DNA of 64,000 nucleotides from JAVBLY01 sp031553035 (GTDB taxonomy: Bacteria; Bacillota; Clostridia; Peptostreptococcales; Anaerovoracaceae): positions 372,001-436,000 of the forward strand of contig JAVBLY010000006.1 in NCBI GenBank assembly GCA_031553035.1, in the 5' to 3' direction. The notes beneath the pieces were generated by a model. That model was given only the letters and a program-made list of their open reading frames with translations, was not told where the DNA came from and did no database searches. This document shows, one piece after another, positions 52,116-60,828 of the stretch; position 1 is the first letter of the stretch; every line of letters starts with the position of its first letter. The position numbers and the translations under genes are program-made.

Positions 52116-52433
52116 ATGAGCGACATTAAAATACTGACAGTAGAAAACTTTGCAGAAGAGACAGGCAGCGGTGCATATGCCATCGACTTTTATGCCGACT
52201 GGTGCGGACCATGTAAGATGATGGGTCCGGTATTTGAAGAAGCCGCAGTAAATTATGACGGAAAGATCAAGTTCGGAAAGATCAATATTGACGAACAGAG
52301 AAATCTTGCCATGGAACATAAGGTTATGAGCATACCGACGCTGTTGTTCATTAAGGATGGACAGGTTGCCGACAGGGTGACCGGAGTGATCGACGCTACG
52401 GCGCTCAAGGAAAAGCTTGACGGCTTGCTATGA
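52116..52433 (+). CDS. trxA: Thioredoxin
   Basis: A 105-residue thioredoxin with the redox motif ADWCGPCKMMGP (Cys30, Cys33) and the cis-Pro loop MSIPTLLFIKDG. It is a general disulfide reductant. ATG 52116 is chosen because AAAAGGAG lies ten bases upstream; a TTG at 52095 would add seven residues but overlaps the region before the ribosome site. It has its own promoter and terminator, so it is a single-gene unit. No thioredoxin reductase gene is beside it. Confidence 0.96.
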   Translation: MSDIKILTVENFAEETGSGAYAIDFYADWCGPCKMMGPVFEEAAVNYDGKIKFGKINIDEQRNLAMEHKVMSIPTLLFIKDGQVADRVTGVIDATALKEKLDGLL

Positions 52434-52451
52434 TTTTACGAAGTTTCAAGA

Positions 52452-52488
52452 CCCGCAGCCGACACCTTGTTGACTGCGGGATTTTTTG
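52452..52488 (+). terminator. Rho-independent terminator after trxA
   Basis: CCCGCAG (52452-52458) pairs with CTGCGGG (52474-52480) around a 15-base loop, followed by ATTTTTT. It separates trxA from cls. Confidence 0.88.
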
Positions 52489-52516
52489 TGAAAGTTATGT
52501 TTTTTAAAGGAGTACT

Positions 52517-53977
52517 GTGCTTACAATAGACCTGCCCGGACCGGCAACGGTAGTTGCACTTATTTATGGTTTGAACTTCATTATAGCCATTGGAATGATT
52601 TTCTGGGAGAGAAAAAATCCATCAGCCACACTGGCCTGGATCCTGGTTCTCTTCTTTTTGCCCATATTCGGAGCTGTACTATACTTCCTTCTTTCACAGA
52701 ATTTTGCCAGCAAGAAGCTTTTCGAACTGACAAAGTATGAGAAGGAAATCGTGGAAGAGCCCCTTAATGATCAGCTTGCGGCCATGAGAAACGGTACATT
52801 TAAATTCAACAATGAAGCTGAGATCGAATGGCGGGATATGATCCACATGCATCAAAAGTATGCCAAGGCGTATCTGACTCAGGATAACAAGGTACAGATC
52901 CTTACCGATGGGAAGCATATGTTCGAATCTCTGATCACTGACATAATGGAAGCTAAGGAATACATAAATATACAATATTTCATCGTAAAAAATGACAACA
53001 CCGGAAGGACTCTTATTGAAGCCCTTACTGCTAAGGCCAAACAGGGAGTTGAAGTCAGGTTCATGGTGGATGCCATGGGCAGTAGACAGATCAGCGAGAA
53101 GCTTATGAGCAGATTCATCAGAGCCGGGGGAAGATTTGCTACATTTTTTCCTCCCAACTTTAAATATTTGAATGTGAAATTCAATTACCGGAACCATAGG
53201 AAAATGGTGGTGGTAGACGGAGATATAGGTTATCTGGGCGGGTTCAATATTGCCAACGAATATCTTGGAAAGAAAAAGAAATTCGGATATTGGCGTGATA
53301 CACATCTGAAACTTATGGGGAGCTGCATCCAGGATATAAATGCCAGGTTTATTCTGGACTGGCGTATGGCTTCAAAGGAAAAGCTGGTTTTGGCCAACGC
53401 ATATCTTGAAAGGCCGGAACCTGCGGGACAAAGCGGGATCCAGGTGGTATCATCAGGACCGGATTCCTACAGGCAGGAAGTGAAGCACGGGTATCTTAAG
53501 ATGATATCCTCGGCAAAGAAGAACATATTTATTCAGACGCCATACTTTGTTCCTGATGCCAGTATATTTGACAGCATTCTGACAGCCGCTATATCGGGAG
53601 TGGATGTTAGGATAATGATCCCATGTAAGCCGGATCACATGTTTGTTTACTGGGCGACTTACCATTACTGCGGTCTTCTTATAAATAACGGAGTTAAGGT
53701 ATACATATACGATAACGGTTTCATGCATGCAAAGACTATGACTGTGGATGGAGAAGTCGCTTCGGTCGGGTCGGCCAACTTTGACATAAGAAGCTTTAAG
53801 CTTAATTTCGAAGCAAACTGCTTCATTTATGATACAGATGAAACTTACAAGATGGAAGCAATATTCGAAGAAGATATGGAGCACTGTCATGAACTGACCA
53901 AGTCGCTCTACGCAAAGAGATCCATTATAATTAAGATCAAAGAGGGCATCGCCAAACTGCTGTCGGATATCTTATAG
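52517..53977 (+). CDS. cls: Cardiolipin synthase (phospholipase D family)
   Basis: A 486-residue membrane enzyme that joins two phosphatidylglycerols into cardiolipin. Two N-terminal spans (~residues 8-28 and 35-57; PSATLAWILVLFFLPIFGAVLYF) lead to two phospholipase D motifs: NHRKMVVVDGDIGYLGG and MHAKTMTVDGEVASVGS. The start is GTG 52517, four bases after AAAGGAG. It follows the trxA terminator, and its promoter was not identified. Confidence 0.95.
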   Translation: MLTIDLPGPATVVALIYGLNFIIAIGMIFWERKNPSATLAWILVLFFLPIFGAVLYFLLSQNFASKKLFELTKYEKEIVEEPLNDQLAAMRNGTFKFNNEAEIEWRDMIHMHQKYAKAYLTQDNKVQILTDGKHMFESLITDIMEAKEYINIQYFIVKNDNTGRTLIEALTAKAKQGVEVRFMVDAMGSRQISEKLMSRFIRAGGRFATFFPPNFKYLNVKFNYRNHRKMVVVDGDIGYLGGFNIANEYLGKKKKFGYWRDTHLKLMGSCIQDINARFILDWRMASKEKLVLANAYLERPEPAGQSGIQVVSSGPDSYRQEVKHGYLKMISSAKKNIFIQTPYFVPDASIFDSILTAAISGVDVRIMIPCKPDHMFVYWATYHYCGLLINNGVKVYIYDNGFMHAKTMTVDGEVASVGSANFDIRSFKLNFEANCFIYDTDETYKMEAIFEEDMEHCHELTKSLYAKRSIIIKIKEGIAKLLSDIL

Positions 53978-54034
53978 CCCGCCGGAGGAATCCGCCGGAT
54001 CAAACATCTACACAGAGAGGGGAAAATAAAACAT

Positions 54035-54637
54035 ATGTCTCAACTTTACTACAGATACAGCACAATGAACGCAGGGAAATCTCTGGAACTCATCAAAGTC
54101 GCATATAACTATCGTGAACGGGGGAAAAATATTCTTATTCTCGTTCCTGAAGTCAGTGAAAGAGAAAAGAAGGGAATGGTAGTTTCCCGGGTAGGGCTGG
54201 AAATTGAAGCAACGCCCATAGACGAAGACACAAATGTACTGGAACTTTTTATCAGCGAAAATAAAAAGAAAAAAATTGACTGTGTTCTTCTTGACGAGGG
54301 GCAGTTTTTAAAAAAACATCAGGTACAGGAGCTTACGGAAATAGTTGACAGTTTCGACACTCCCGTTCTGGTATACGGGCTGAAGAACGATTTCCGGAAC
54401 GAACTGTTTGAAGGTTCATATCATCTGCTTGTTTATGCAGACAAGATCGAAGAGATAAAGACCATATGCTGGTGCGGCCGAAAAGCTACAATGGTGGCCA
54501 GGATCACTGACGGCAAATTCGTCAAGAGCGGTGAACAGATTCAAGTGGGAGGAAATAACATGTATGTGTCCCTATGCAGAAAACATTACAACGACGGCAG
54601 ACTGGGGCCGGAGGATACAAGGCCTATAGAAAGATGA
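54035..54637 (+). CDS. tdk: Thymidine kinase
   Basis: A 200-residue TK1-type kinase salvaging thymidine. The P-loop is RYSTMNAGKSLELIK, and CVLLDEGQFLKKHQV holds the catalytic Asp/Glu. A zinc site is visible as CWCGRKA with a later Cys in LCRKHY. GAGGGG precedes the ATG. The stop overlaps the queH start as ATGA. It leads the long operon running to the window end. Confidence 0.96.
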   Translation: MSQLYYRYSTMNAGKSLELIKVAYNYRERGKNILILVPEVSEREKKGMVVSRVGLEIEATPIDEDTNVLELFISENKKKKIDCVLLDEGQFLKKHQVQELTEIVDSFDTPVLVYGLKNDFRNELFEGSYHLLVYADKIEEIKTICWCGRKATMVARITDGKFVKSGEQIQVGGNNMYVSLCRKHYNDGRLGPEDTRPIER

Positions 54638-55299
54638 AAGATCAGAATAACAAAAGAGAATGTAATAACGACTGTTTATTACAGGAAAAAATAACAGAGA
54701 TCACGGGAAAGATCGATCTTCATGAACAGCGGCAAGAAAATGAAAGAAAACCAACAATACTTCTTCACAGTTGCTGCGGTCCATGCAGTACTTCTGCAGT
54801 GGATCAGCTTATCCACGACTATGACATAACCATTTTTTTCTATAACCCGAACATCACTGATGAAAATGAATATTTGAAAAGAAAAGAAGCTCAGGAGAAG
54901 TTCATAGACAGCTATAACCTGAACCCGGACAGGAAGGCCTTGCTCAAATATAAAGAAGGGAAATACGATCCCGAAAGGTTTTACTCCGCGGTGAATGGTC
55001 ACGAATGTGATAAAGAAGGCGGAGAAAGATGCAGCATTTGCTTCCGGCTTAGACTTGAAGAGGCGGCAGAAGAAGCAATGCTGTCGGGTTTTGATTGTTT
55101 TACAACAACACTCAGCGTCAGCCCCCATAAGAACTACGAACTCATATCAAAACTTGGAAACCAAATGTCCATGAGGACCGGTCTGCCGTTTCTCCCAATG
55201 GATTTCAAGAAAAAGGATGGATACAATCGCTCAATTCAGCATTCTAAAAAATATGGACTGTACAGACAAAACTACTGTGGATGTGATTTTTCTAAATGA
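54634..55299 (+). CDS. queH: Epoxyqueuosine reductase QueH
   Basis: A 221-residue QueH, the non-cobalamin enzyme finishing queuosine in tRNA. Its Cys motifs are LLHSCCGPCSTSAV, GGERCSICFRLRL and QNYCGCDFS, the ligands of the 4Fe-4S cluster and metal site. The family's YNPNITDENEYLKRKEAQ is also present. The start is ATG 54634, overlapping the tdk stop, without a strong ribosome site, so coupling is likely. Other queuosine genes are not in the window. Confidence 0.95.
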   Translation: MKDQNNKRECNNDCLLQEKITEITGKIDLHEQRQENERKPTILLHSCCGPCSTSAVDQLIHDYDITIFFYNPNITDENEYLKRKEAQEKFIDSYNLNPDRKALLKYKEGKYDPERFYSAVNGHECDKEGGERCSICFRLRLEEAAEEAMLSGFDCFTTTLSVSPHKNYELISKLGNQMSMRTGLPFLPMDFKKKDGYNRSIQHSKKYGLYRQNYCGCDFSK

Positions 55300-57317
55300 A
55301 ATATGTAGACGTCATAATAGAAAACAACAGCGATAATACCGATAATTTTTTTACCTATTCCTGCCATGACAGCAGCGTATCCATAGGTGATCTTGTCTAT
55401 GTGCCATTTGCCCGAAGTAAAGAGCCGAAAAAGGCTTATGTATTTGCGGTGCATGATTCACTTCCCGATGAACTGAAGAATATCAAGAATCTGAGAACAG
55501 TCGAAAGTATAGACAAAGATCTGTCACTTGATGAAAACATAATAACTGTCATAAAGTGGATGAAGAGGAGATACTTCTGCCGCTATATGGATGCTGTAAA
55601 TTGTTTTACACCAACCGGAAAACCACTGAAATCCGGAAAAAAAAGAGAGCTCAAATGGGAGCCTCACGAAGAGCGTGATATGCCTGAACTGACAGATGAA
55701 CAGGCCTCTGCTATACAGAAGATAGCTCCTGGTATCAACAAGAACGAGTACAGGACATTTCTTCTTCATGGGGTCACCGGCAGCGGAAAGACCGAAATAT
55801 ATATGCGTCTTGCCGCAGAATGTATCAGCCGAGGGAAAAAGGCGATCATGCTGGTTCCCGAAATCAGCTTAACACCACAGACAATAGACCGGTTCCTGTC
55901 ACGATTCGGAAAGGACAGGATCGCGGTCCTTCACAGCAAACTTTCTCCGGGAGAAAGATATGATCAGTGGATGGCTATAAAAAAGGGAGATGTGGACATC
56001 GTAATAGGTGCCAGATCGGCAGTTTTCGCTCCTTTTAAAAACATAGGGATCATAATAATAGATGAGGAACACGAGACCACATACAAATCGGACATGACTC
56101 CCAAATATGACACTGTAGAAGTTGCAATAAAGCGTGGCATACAGAGCAATGCCTTGGTAGTCCTTGGGAGCGCCACGCCTTCAGTGATTTCAAATTACAG
56201 AGCCGAAACCGGTCTGTATGAAAAAATCGAACTGAAAAAAAGATTTAATGATACACCAATGCCCCGGGTCAGGATAGCAGATATGAGGGAAGAGCTGATG
56301 GCCGGCAACAAAAGTATATTCAGCAACGAGCTTCATGATCGCATTAAGAAGTCCATAAGCGACGGCAGACAGGTCATACTGTTTCTGAACCGCCGGGGAT
56401 ATTCACCTTTCATTTCATGCAGGAAGTGCGGATATGTGATGAAGTGTCCCGACTGCGATATCTCCATGACATATCACAAGGCGGACAATACGGCAATATG
56501 TCACTTCTGCGGGAAAAAAGAAATTTTGCCGAAAACATGCCCCTCATGTGACAGCAAATATCTGAAATACTTCGGGATCGGTACAGAGAAGGTAGAGGAA
56601 GCAGTCAAAGAACTTTTTCCTGACTCAAAAGTTGCAAGACTGGATCTTGATACATCATCCAAAAAAGGCAGCACCAACAAGATCCTGGGTGACTTCAAAA
56701 AGGGCAAGACCCACATACTCATAGGGACACAGATGATCGCAAAGGGTCTGGATTTTGAAAATGTGGATCTTGTGGGAATAGTAGCGGCAGATGTTAGCCT
56801 TAACATTCCTGATTTCAGATCCGGTGAACGGACATTCCAGCTTGTGACCCAGGTGGCAGGCAGATCGGGAAGAGGGGGCAGCCAGGGTGATGTTATCATC
56901 CAGACATATATGCCTGAGAATTATGCCATACTCTGTGCGGCAGATCACGATTACCGAAAATTCTACAGTGATGAGATACTTCTCAGAAAGACTTTGGGTT
57001 ATCCGCCGTTTGGAGATATCATCAGAATAACGGTGCTTTCGGATATGGAAGAAAATGCCGAAAAAGGGGCAGATCAGATGAAAGCTATGATTTTATCCTG
57101 CACTTCGCAAAAAGAAGAAGAAAATATCCTCGGTCCCAACAGCGCCCCGGTCTATAAAGTTAAGAACGAATTCAGATATTATATCCATATTAAATCAAAT
57201 AACAGTATGAGAAAAAAATATGAGGATATATTATCTAAACTCAAGAATGAAATAAATACGGACAAAAAGAAAGGATTTCGGGTTATAATAGAAGTCAACC
57301 CCTTTAGTTTGTCGTAG
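55296..57317 (+). CDS. priA: Primosomal protein N' (replication restart helicase PriA)
   Basis: A 673-residue helicase restarting stalled replication forks. The N-terminal DNA-binding domain is short. Walker A is LLHGVTGSGKTEIYM, the DEAH-type box is IIIDEEHETTYKSD, and four Cys pairs between ~residues 374 and 418 (CRKCGYVMKCPDCD, CHFCGKK, CPSCDS) bind zinc. VAGRSGRGGSQGDV is motif VI. It overlaps queH as ATGA and is followed by def and fmt, a standard priA-def-fmt order. Confidence 0.97.
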   Translation: MKYVDVIIENNSDNTDNFFTYSCHDSSVSIGDLVYVPFARSKEPKKAYVFAVHDSLPDELKNIKNLRTVESIDKDLSLDENIITVIKWMKRRYFCRYMDAVNCFTPTGKPLKSGKKRELKWEPHEERDMPELTDEQASAIQKIAPGINKNEYRTFLLHGVTGSGKTEIYMRLAAECISRGKKAIMLVPEISLTPQTIDRFLSRFGKDRIAVLHSKLSPGERYDQWMAIKKGDVDIVIGARSAVFAPFKNIGIIIIDEEHETTYKSDMTPKYDTVEVAIKRGIQSNALVVLGSATPSVISNYRAETGLYEKIELKKRFNDTPMPRVRIADMREELMAGNKSIFSNELHDRIKKSISDGRQVILFLNRRGYSPFISCRKCGYVMKCPDCDISMTYHKADNTAICHFCGKKEILPKTCPSCDSKYLKYFGIGTEKVEEAVKELFPDSKVARLDLDTSSKKGSTNKILGDFKKGKTHILIGTQMIAKGLDFENVDLVGIVAADVSLNIPDFRSGERTFQLVTQVAGRSGRGGSQGDVIIQTYMPENYAILCAADHDYRKFYSDEILLRKTLGYPPFGDIIRITVLSDMEENAEKGADQMKAMILSCTSQKEEENILGPNSAPVYKVKNEFRYYIHIKSNNSMRKKYEDILSKLKNEINTDKKKGFRVIIEVNPFSLS

Positions 57318-57341
57318 CTAATGAGATAAATAGGAGAGAAT

Positions 57342-57809
57342 ATGGCATTACGAAAAGTTGTTTATGAAGGTGACGAAATACTGAGAAAAAAAGCAAAACC
57401 GGTAACTGAGTTTGGTGCGAAGATTTCTCAGCTGGTTGACGATATGTTTGAAACCATGAAGGAATACGACGGAGTGGGATTAGCTGCTCCACAGGTGGGC
57501 ATACTCAGAAGAGTTGTGGTAATAGATGTGGGCACTGAAGAGGAGCCCAAAAGATTTGAACTGATAAATCCCGAGATCATAGAATCCGAAGGGGAAAAAG
57601 AAGGGGATGAAGGTTGTCTCAGTGTTCCCGGGATGACCGGCACGGTGGTAAGGCCTGAGAGAGTCAAGGTCAAAGCATTTGACCGAACAGGAAAAGAATA
57701 TACTGTCGAAGGAGAAGGCCTTCTGGCCGTGGCGCTAAGCCACGAGCTGGACCATCTTGACGGCATTTTATACGTAGATAAAGCTACAAATATGACGGAG
57801 AATGAATAG
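57342..57809 (+). CDS. def: Peptide deformylase
   Basis: A 155-residue metalloenzyme removing formyl groups from new proteins. The three motifs are intact: GVGLAAPQVG, EGCLSVPGM (metal Cys) and HELDHLDGILY (metal His and catalytic Glu). The C-terminal tail is short, as in the Gram-negative-like class common in clostridia. TAGGAGAG precedes the ATG. It lies directly before fmt, which adds the formyl group to the initiator tRNA. Confidence 0.97.
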   Translation: MALRKVVYEGDEILRKKAKPVTEFGAKISQLVDDMFETMKEYDGVGLAAPQVGILRRVVVIDVGTEEEPKRFELINPEIIESEGEKEGDEGCLSVPGMTGTVVRPERVKVKAFDRTGKEYTVEGEGLLAVALSHELDHLDGILYVDKATNMTENE

Positions 57810-57810
57810 C

Positions 57811-58743
57811 ATGAATATCGTCTACATGGGTACTCCTGATTTTGCAGTTCCAACGCTGGAAATGCTGGCTGCTTCCGGGCACGAAGTAAGCCTGGTGGTA
57901 ACCAAGCCGGACAGGCCGGCAAAAAGAGGCAATAAAGTCCTTGCCTCTCCTGTCAAGATCAAAGCCGTGGAGCTTGGAATACCTGTGTCTCAGCCTGAAC
58001 AAATCAAAGGGAATATGGAATTTTTCAATCAGATTACCGATGCCGCTCCTGACTTGATAGTTGTAGCCGCATATGGTAAGCTTTTGCCGTTAGATATATT
58101 GGAAATACCGACTTTCGGGGCGGTCAATATCCATGCATCCTTGCTTCCCAGATTCAGAGGCGCGGCGCCTATCCACAGAGCTGTTCTTGCGGGAGATAAG
58201 GAGACGGGAGTCACTCTGATGTACATGTCGGAAGGCATGGATGAAGGTGATATGCTTGCAGTATCCAGTACAGAAATTGACCACAAGAATACTGGTCAGC
58301 TTCACGATGAACTTGCAGCTATGGGAGCAGAACTGCTAAGTGGTAAGTTAGAGGACATAGAAAACAGCAGCATAGACCGCATCAAACAGGACGATGAATT
58401 TGCAACCTATGCGCCGATGATAGAAAAAGAAGAAGGACATTTAGATTTTACTAAAGACGGAGAATATCTGGAACGGCAGATCAGAGCCATGACTCCGTTC
58501 CCCGGTGCATTTGCCAATATAGATGACAAAAAAATGAAGATCATTGAAGCATATCCGGGACTCTCGCAAAGCGAAGAGATCCCCGGCACTATACTTAAAG
58601 TAAATAATGAAGGAATAGAAGTTAAGTCAGGTAACAGCAGTTCACTAATAATCACGAAACTGCAGATGCCGGGTAAAAAAGCAATGGATACAGCCTCATT
58701 CCTGAGAGGCAATAAGCTGGAGGAAGGCCGGCTTTTAAGGTGA
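57811..58743 (+). CDS. fmt: Methionyl-tRNA formyltransferase
   Basis: A 310-residue enzyme formylating initiator Met-tRNA with 10-formyl-THF, linking it to the folate genes at 27-31 kb. MNIVYMGTPDFAVPTLEML, the folate loop NIHASLLPRFRGAAPIHRAVLAG region and TGVTLMYMSEGMDEGDML are family motifs. ATG 57811 is preferred over ATG 57802, which lies only two bases after the GGAG site. The C-terminal OB-like domain is of normal length. Confidence 0.97.
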   Translation: MNIVYMGTPDFAVPTLEMLAASGHEVSLVVTKPDRPAKRGNKVLASPVKIKAVELGIPVSQPEQIKGNMEFFNQITDAAPDLIVVAAYGKLLPLDILEIPTFGAVNIHASLLPRFRGAAPIHRAVLAGDKETGVTLMYMSEGMDEGDMLAVSSTEIDHKNTGQLHDELAAMGAELLSGKLEDIENSSIDRIKQDDEFATYAPMIEKEEGHLDFTKDGEYLERQIRAMTPFPGAFANIDDKKMKIIEAYPGLSQSEEIPGTILKVNNEGIEVKSGNSSSLIITKLQMPGKKAMDTASFLRGNKLEEGRLLR

Positions 58744-58747
58744 GACT

Positions 58748-60049
58748 ATGGATATAAACAGAAAGACAGCGTTCTTTGTACTGAGAGACATCAGGGAGAA
58801 AAAATCTTATTCTAATATTGCTATCAACAAGCATATTGAAAGGATAGAACCGGAATCCACAGCATTTGTGAGAGAACTTGTTTACGGAACTCTTAAAAAT
58901 CTTATCAGAATAGACTATATACTGGATAAACTCTTAAAAGATCCGGTAGACAAAACAGACACAAACAGCCTTGTAATATTAAGAATGGGTATTTATCAGA
59001 TCATGGGAATGAATTCAGTTCCCGAATATGCAGCAGTTGACGAAAGCGTCAAGCTTGCCAAGAATCTGGCTAAGGGAAGAGACAGTTTTATAAACGGCGT
59101 TCTCAGGTCATATATCAGAGAAAAAGACAATATAGAATTTCCGAAAAAAGAAGATGACTATACAGAATATCTCTCCATCAAATATTCTTTTCGTCCGTGG
59201 ATAATAGAACAGTGGATTAGAGATTTCGGTGAAGATATGATAGAGGACATTCTCAGTGCGTGCAACGATACTCCCAGACTGACCCTGAGAGTCAATACAC
59301 TTAAAGTTTCAAGAGATCAGTTGATTGAGAGACTGTCCGACAAAGATGTCAAATCAGTCCCATCCAAAATGTCCAAAGAGACTCTTCATGTTGAAGGCGG
59401 ACAGATCGTTAAGGCTGATCTTTATAAATACGGATATTACTCCATCCAGGACGACAGTTCTTATATGGCGGTTAAAGTTCTGGATCCTCAGCCCGGAGAG
59501 ACCATAATCGATACATGCGCCGCTCCCGGTGGGAAAAGTCTTGCTATGGCCGAAAGAATGAATAACAGAGGCAGCATAATCGCTATGGATATCTACGTTC
59601 GAAAGCTGAGAGAAATCACCGAAAACGCAAAGCGTCTGGGTGTGGAAATAATAAATACAAAATCGTGGGATTCAAGAAGGACAGATTCGACTTATGCCGG
59701 CAAGGCAGACAGAGTCATCATAGATGCTCCCTGCTCGGCACTGGGTCTGGTAAGAAGGAAGCCTGAGATAAAATGTAGAGAGTGGGACCACAAGCTTGCA
59801 GTCGAGTATCCAAAGACGCAGCTGGATATTCTGAAAAGCGCAGCTCCATATCTTAAGATGGGAGGAACTCTTGTTTACTGTACGTGTACACTCAACAAGA
59901 CGGAGAACCAGGATGTTGTCAAAAGATTTCTTCAGTCAGAGCCGGGATTTACAAAGGAAGAGGATTTCATCCTTCTTCCAAATATAAATCACACTAATGG
60001 ATTCTATATTTGCAAGCTCAAGAAAAGCAGCAAGATTGCTGACGCATAA
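58748..60049 (+). CDS. rsmB: 16S rRNA (cytosine-967-C5)-methyltransferase RsmB
   Basis: A 433-residue protein with an N-terminal NusB-like RNA-binding domain (~1-140) and a C-terminal SAM methyltransferase domain. DTCAAPGGKSLAMAE is the SAM loop. The two catalytic Cys are in DAPCSALGLVRR and YCTCTLNKTEN. AAGGTGAG precedes the ATG. rlmN, often next in this operon in Firmicutes, is absent; the phosphatase follows directly. Confidence 0.96.
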   Translation: MDINRKTAFFVLRDIREKKSYSNIAINKHIERIEPESTAFVRELVYGTLKNLIRIDYILDKLLKDPVDKTDTNSLVILRMGIYQIMGMNSVPEYAAVDESVKLAKNLAKGRDSFINGVLRSYIREKDNIEFPKKEDDYTEYLSIKYSFRPWIIEQWIRDFGEDMIEDILSACNDTPRLTLRVNTLKVSRDQLIERLSDKDVKSVPSKMSKETLHVEGGQIVKADLYKYGYYSIQDDSSYMAVKVLDPQPGETIIDTCAAPGGKSLAMAERMNNRGSIIAMDIYVRKLREITENAKRLGVEIINTKSWDSRRTDSTYAGKADRVIIDAPCSALGLVRRKPEIKCREWDHKLAVEYPKTQLDILKSAAPYLKMGGTLVYCTCTLNKTENQDVVKRFLQSEPGFTKEEDFILLPNINHTNGFYICKLKKSSKIADA

Positions 60050-60070
60050 TATAAACAAAAGGGGAAGTAT

Positions 60071-60814
60071 ATGAAAGTTGGTTTCAAAACAGATACAGGA
60101 AAAGGGCGAACTAATAACGAAGATGCGCTTTTGATTCTGCCAAGATACGGTGTTTTCATGGTGGCTGACGGTGTGGGCGGCCAGAATTACGGTGAAATGG
60201 CAAGCAGAAGTGCAGTGATCGGGGCTCAGAAATATATTGAGTCAACGCCCATCGGCGGTTATACCGGAACAGATGCAAAAGAAAAGTCAAAGTGGCTTAT
60301 GAATTATTTTCTCGATTGCTATAACAACCTGAACAAAGAAATAGTGCTGCTGTCACAGGAGGAGGCGGGCAGAGAAGGTATGGCTACAACCGCTGTAACT
60401 GCCCATATTGATGGCATGGAACTATATGTTGTCAATATAGGAGACAGCAGGGCATATGTCAAAAGAGAGGGTATCTTGAATCAGATATCCGAGGATCACA
60501 CTTATGTCAATAACCTGATAAATGCAGGGACTCTTACTGAAAGCGAAGCCCGAAAGCACCCTCAGAAGCATGTGATAACCAAAGCTCTGGGTGCGGAAAT
60601 GGGGGTCGCCCCGGATTTTTATAGAACAGAACTGATACCGGGTGATATAGTGATACTTTGCTCAGACGGACTGTACGGAGAAGTGAGCGATGAACAAATG
60701 GCAGGAATAATCGACGCCAGTGATGATATGAATGAAACATGCAGAAAGCTTGTCAACGCTGCTAATGACCAGGGCGGCCGCGATAATATTACAGTTGTCT
60801 GCATCGAAGTATAG
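60071..60814 (+). CDS. stp: PP2C-type Ser/Thr protein phosphatase (Stp/PrpC)
   Basis: A 247-residue PPM-family phosphatase with the metal motifs GKGRTNNEDALLI, VADGVGGQNYGEMAS, NIGDSRAYV, ILCSDGLYGEV and GGRDNITVV. It reverses phosphorylation by the kinase encoded next. AAAAGGGG precedes the ATG. The pair, 14 bases apart, is the standard phosphatase-PASTA kinase arrangement. The enzyme is cytoplasmic, with no membrane segment. Confidence 0.96.
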   Translation: MKVGFKTDTGKGRTNNEDALLILPRYGVFMVADGVGGQNYGEMASRSAVIGAQKYIESTPIGGYTGTDAKEKSKWLMNYFLDCYNNLNKEIVLLSQEEAGREGMATTAVTAHIDGMELYVVNIGDSRAYVKREGILNQISEDHTYVNNLINAGTLTESEARKHPQKHVITKALGAEMGVAPDFYRTELIPGDIVILCSDGLYGEVSDEQMAGIIDASDDMNETCRKLVNAANDQGGRDNITVVCIEV

Positions 60815-60828
60815 CCAGGAGGAAAAGC

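Noticed and set aside
53978..54001. GC-rich CCGCCGG repeats after cls as a terminator
   Set aside because: Mostly a direct repeat with a poor stem and no T-run.
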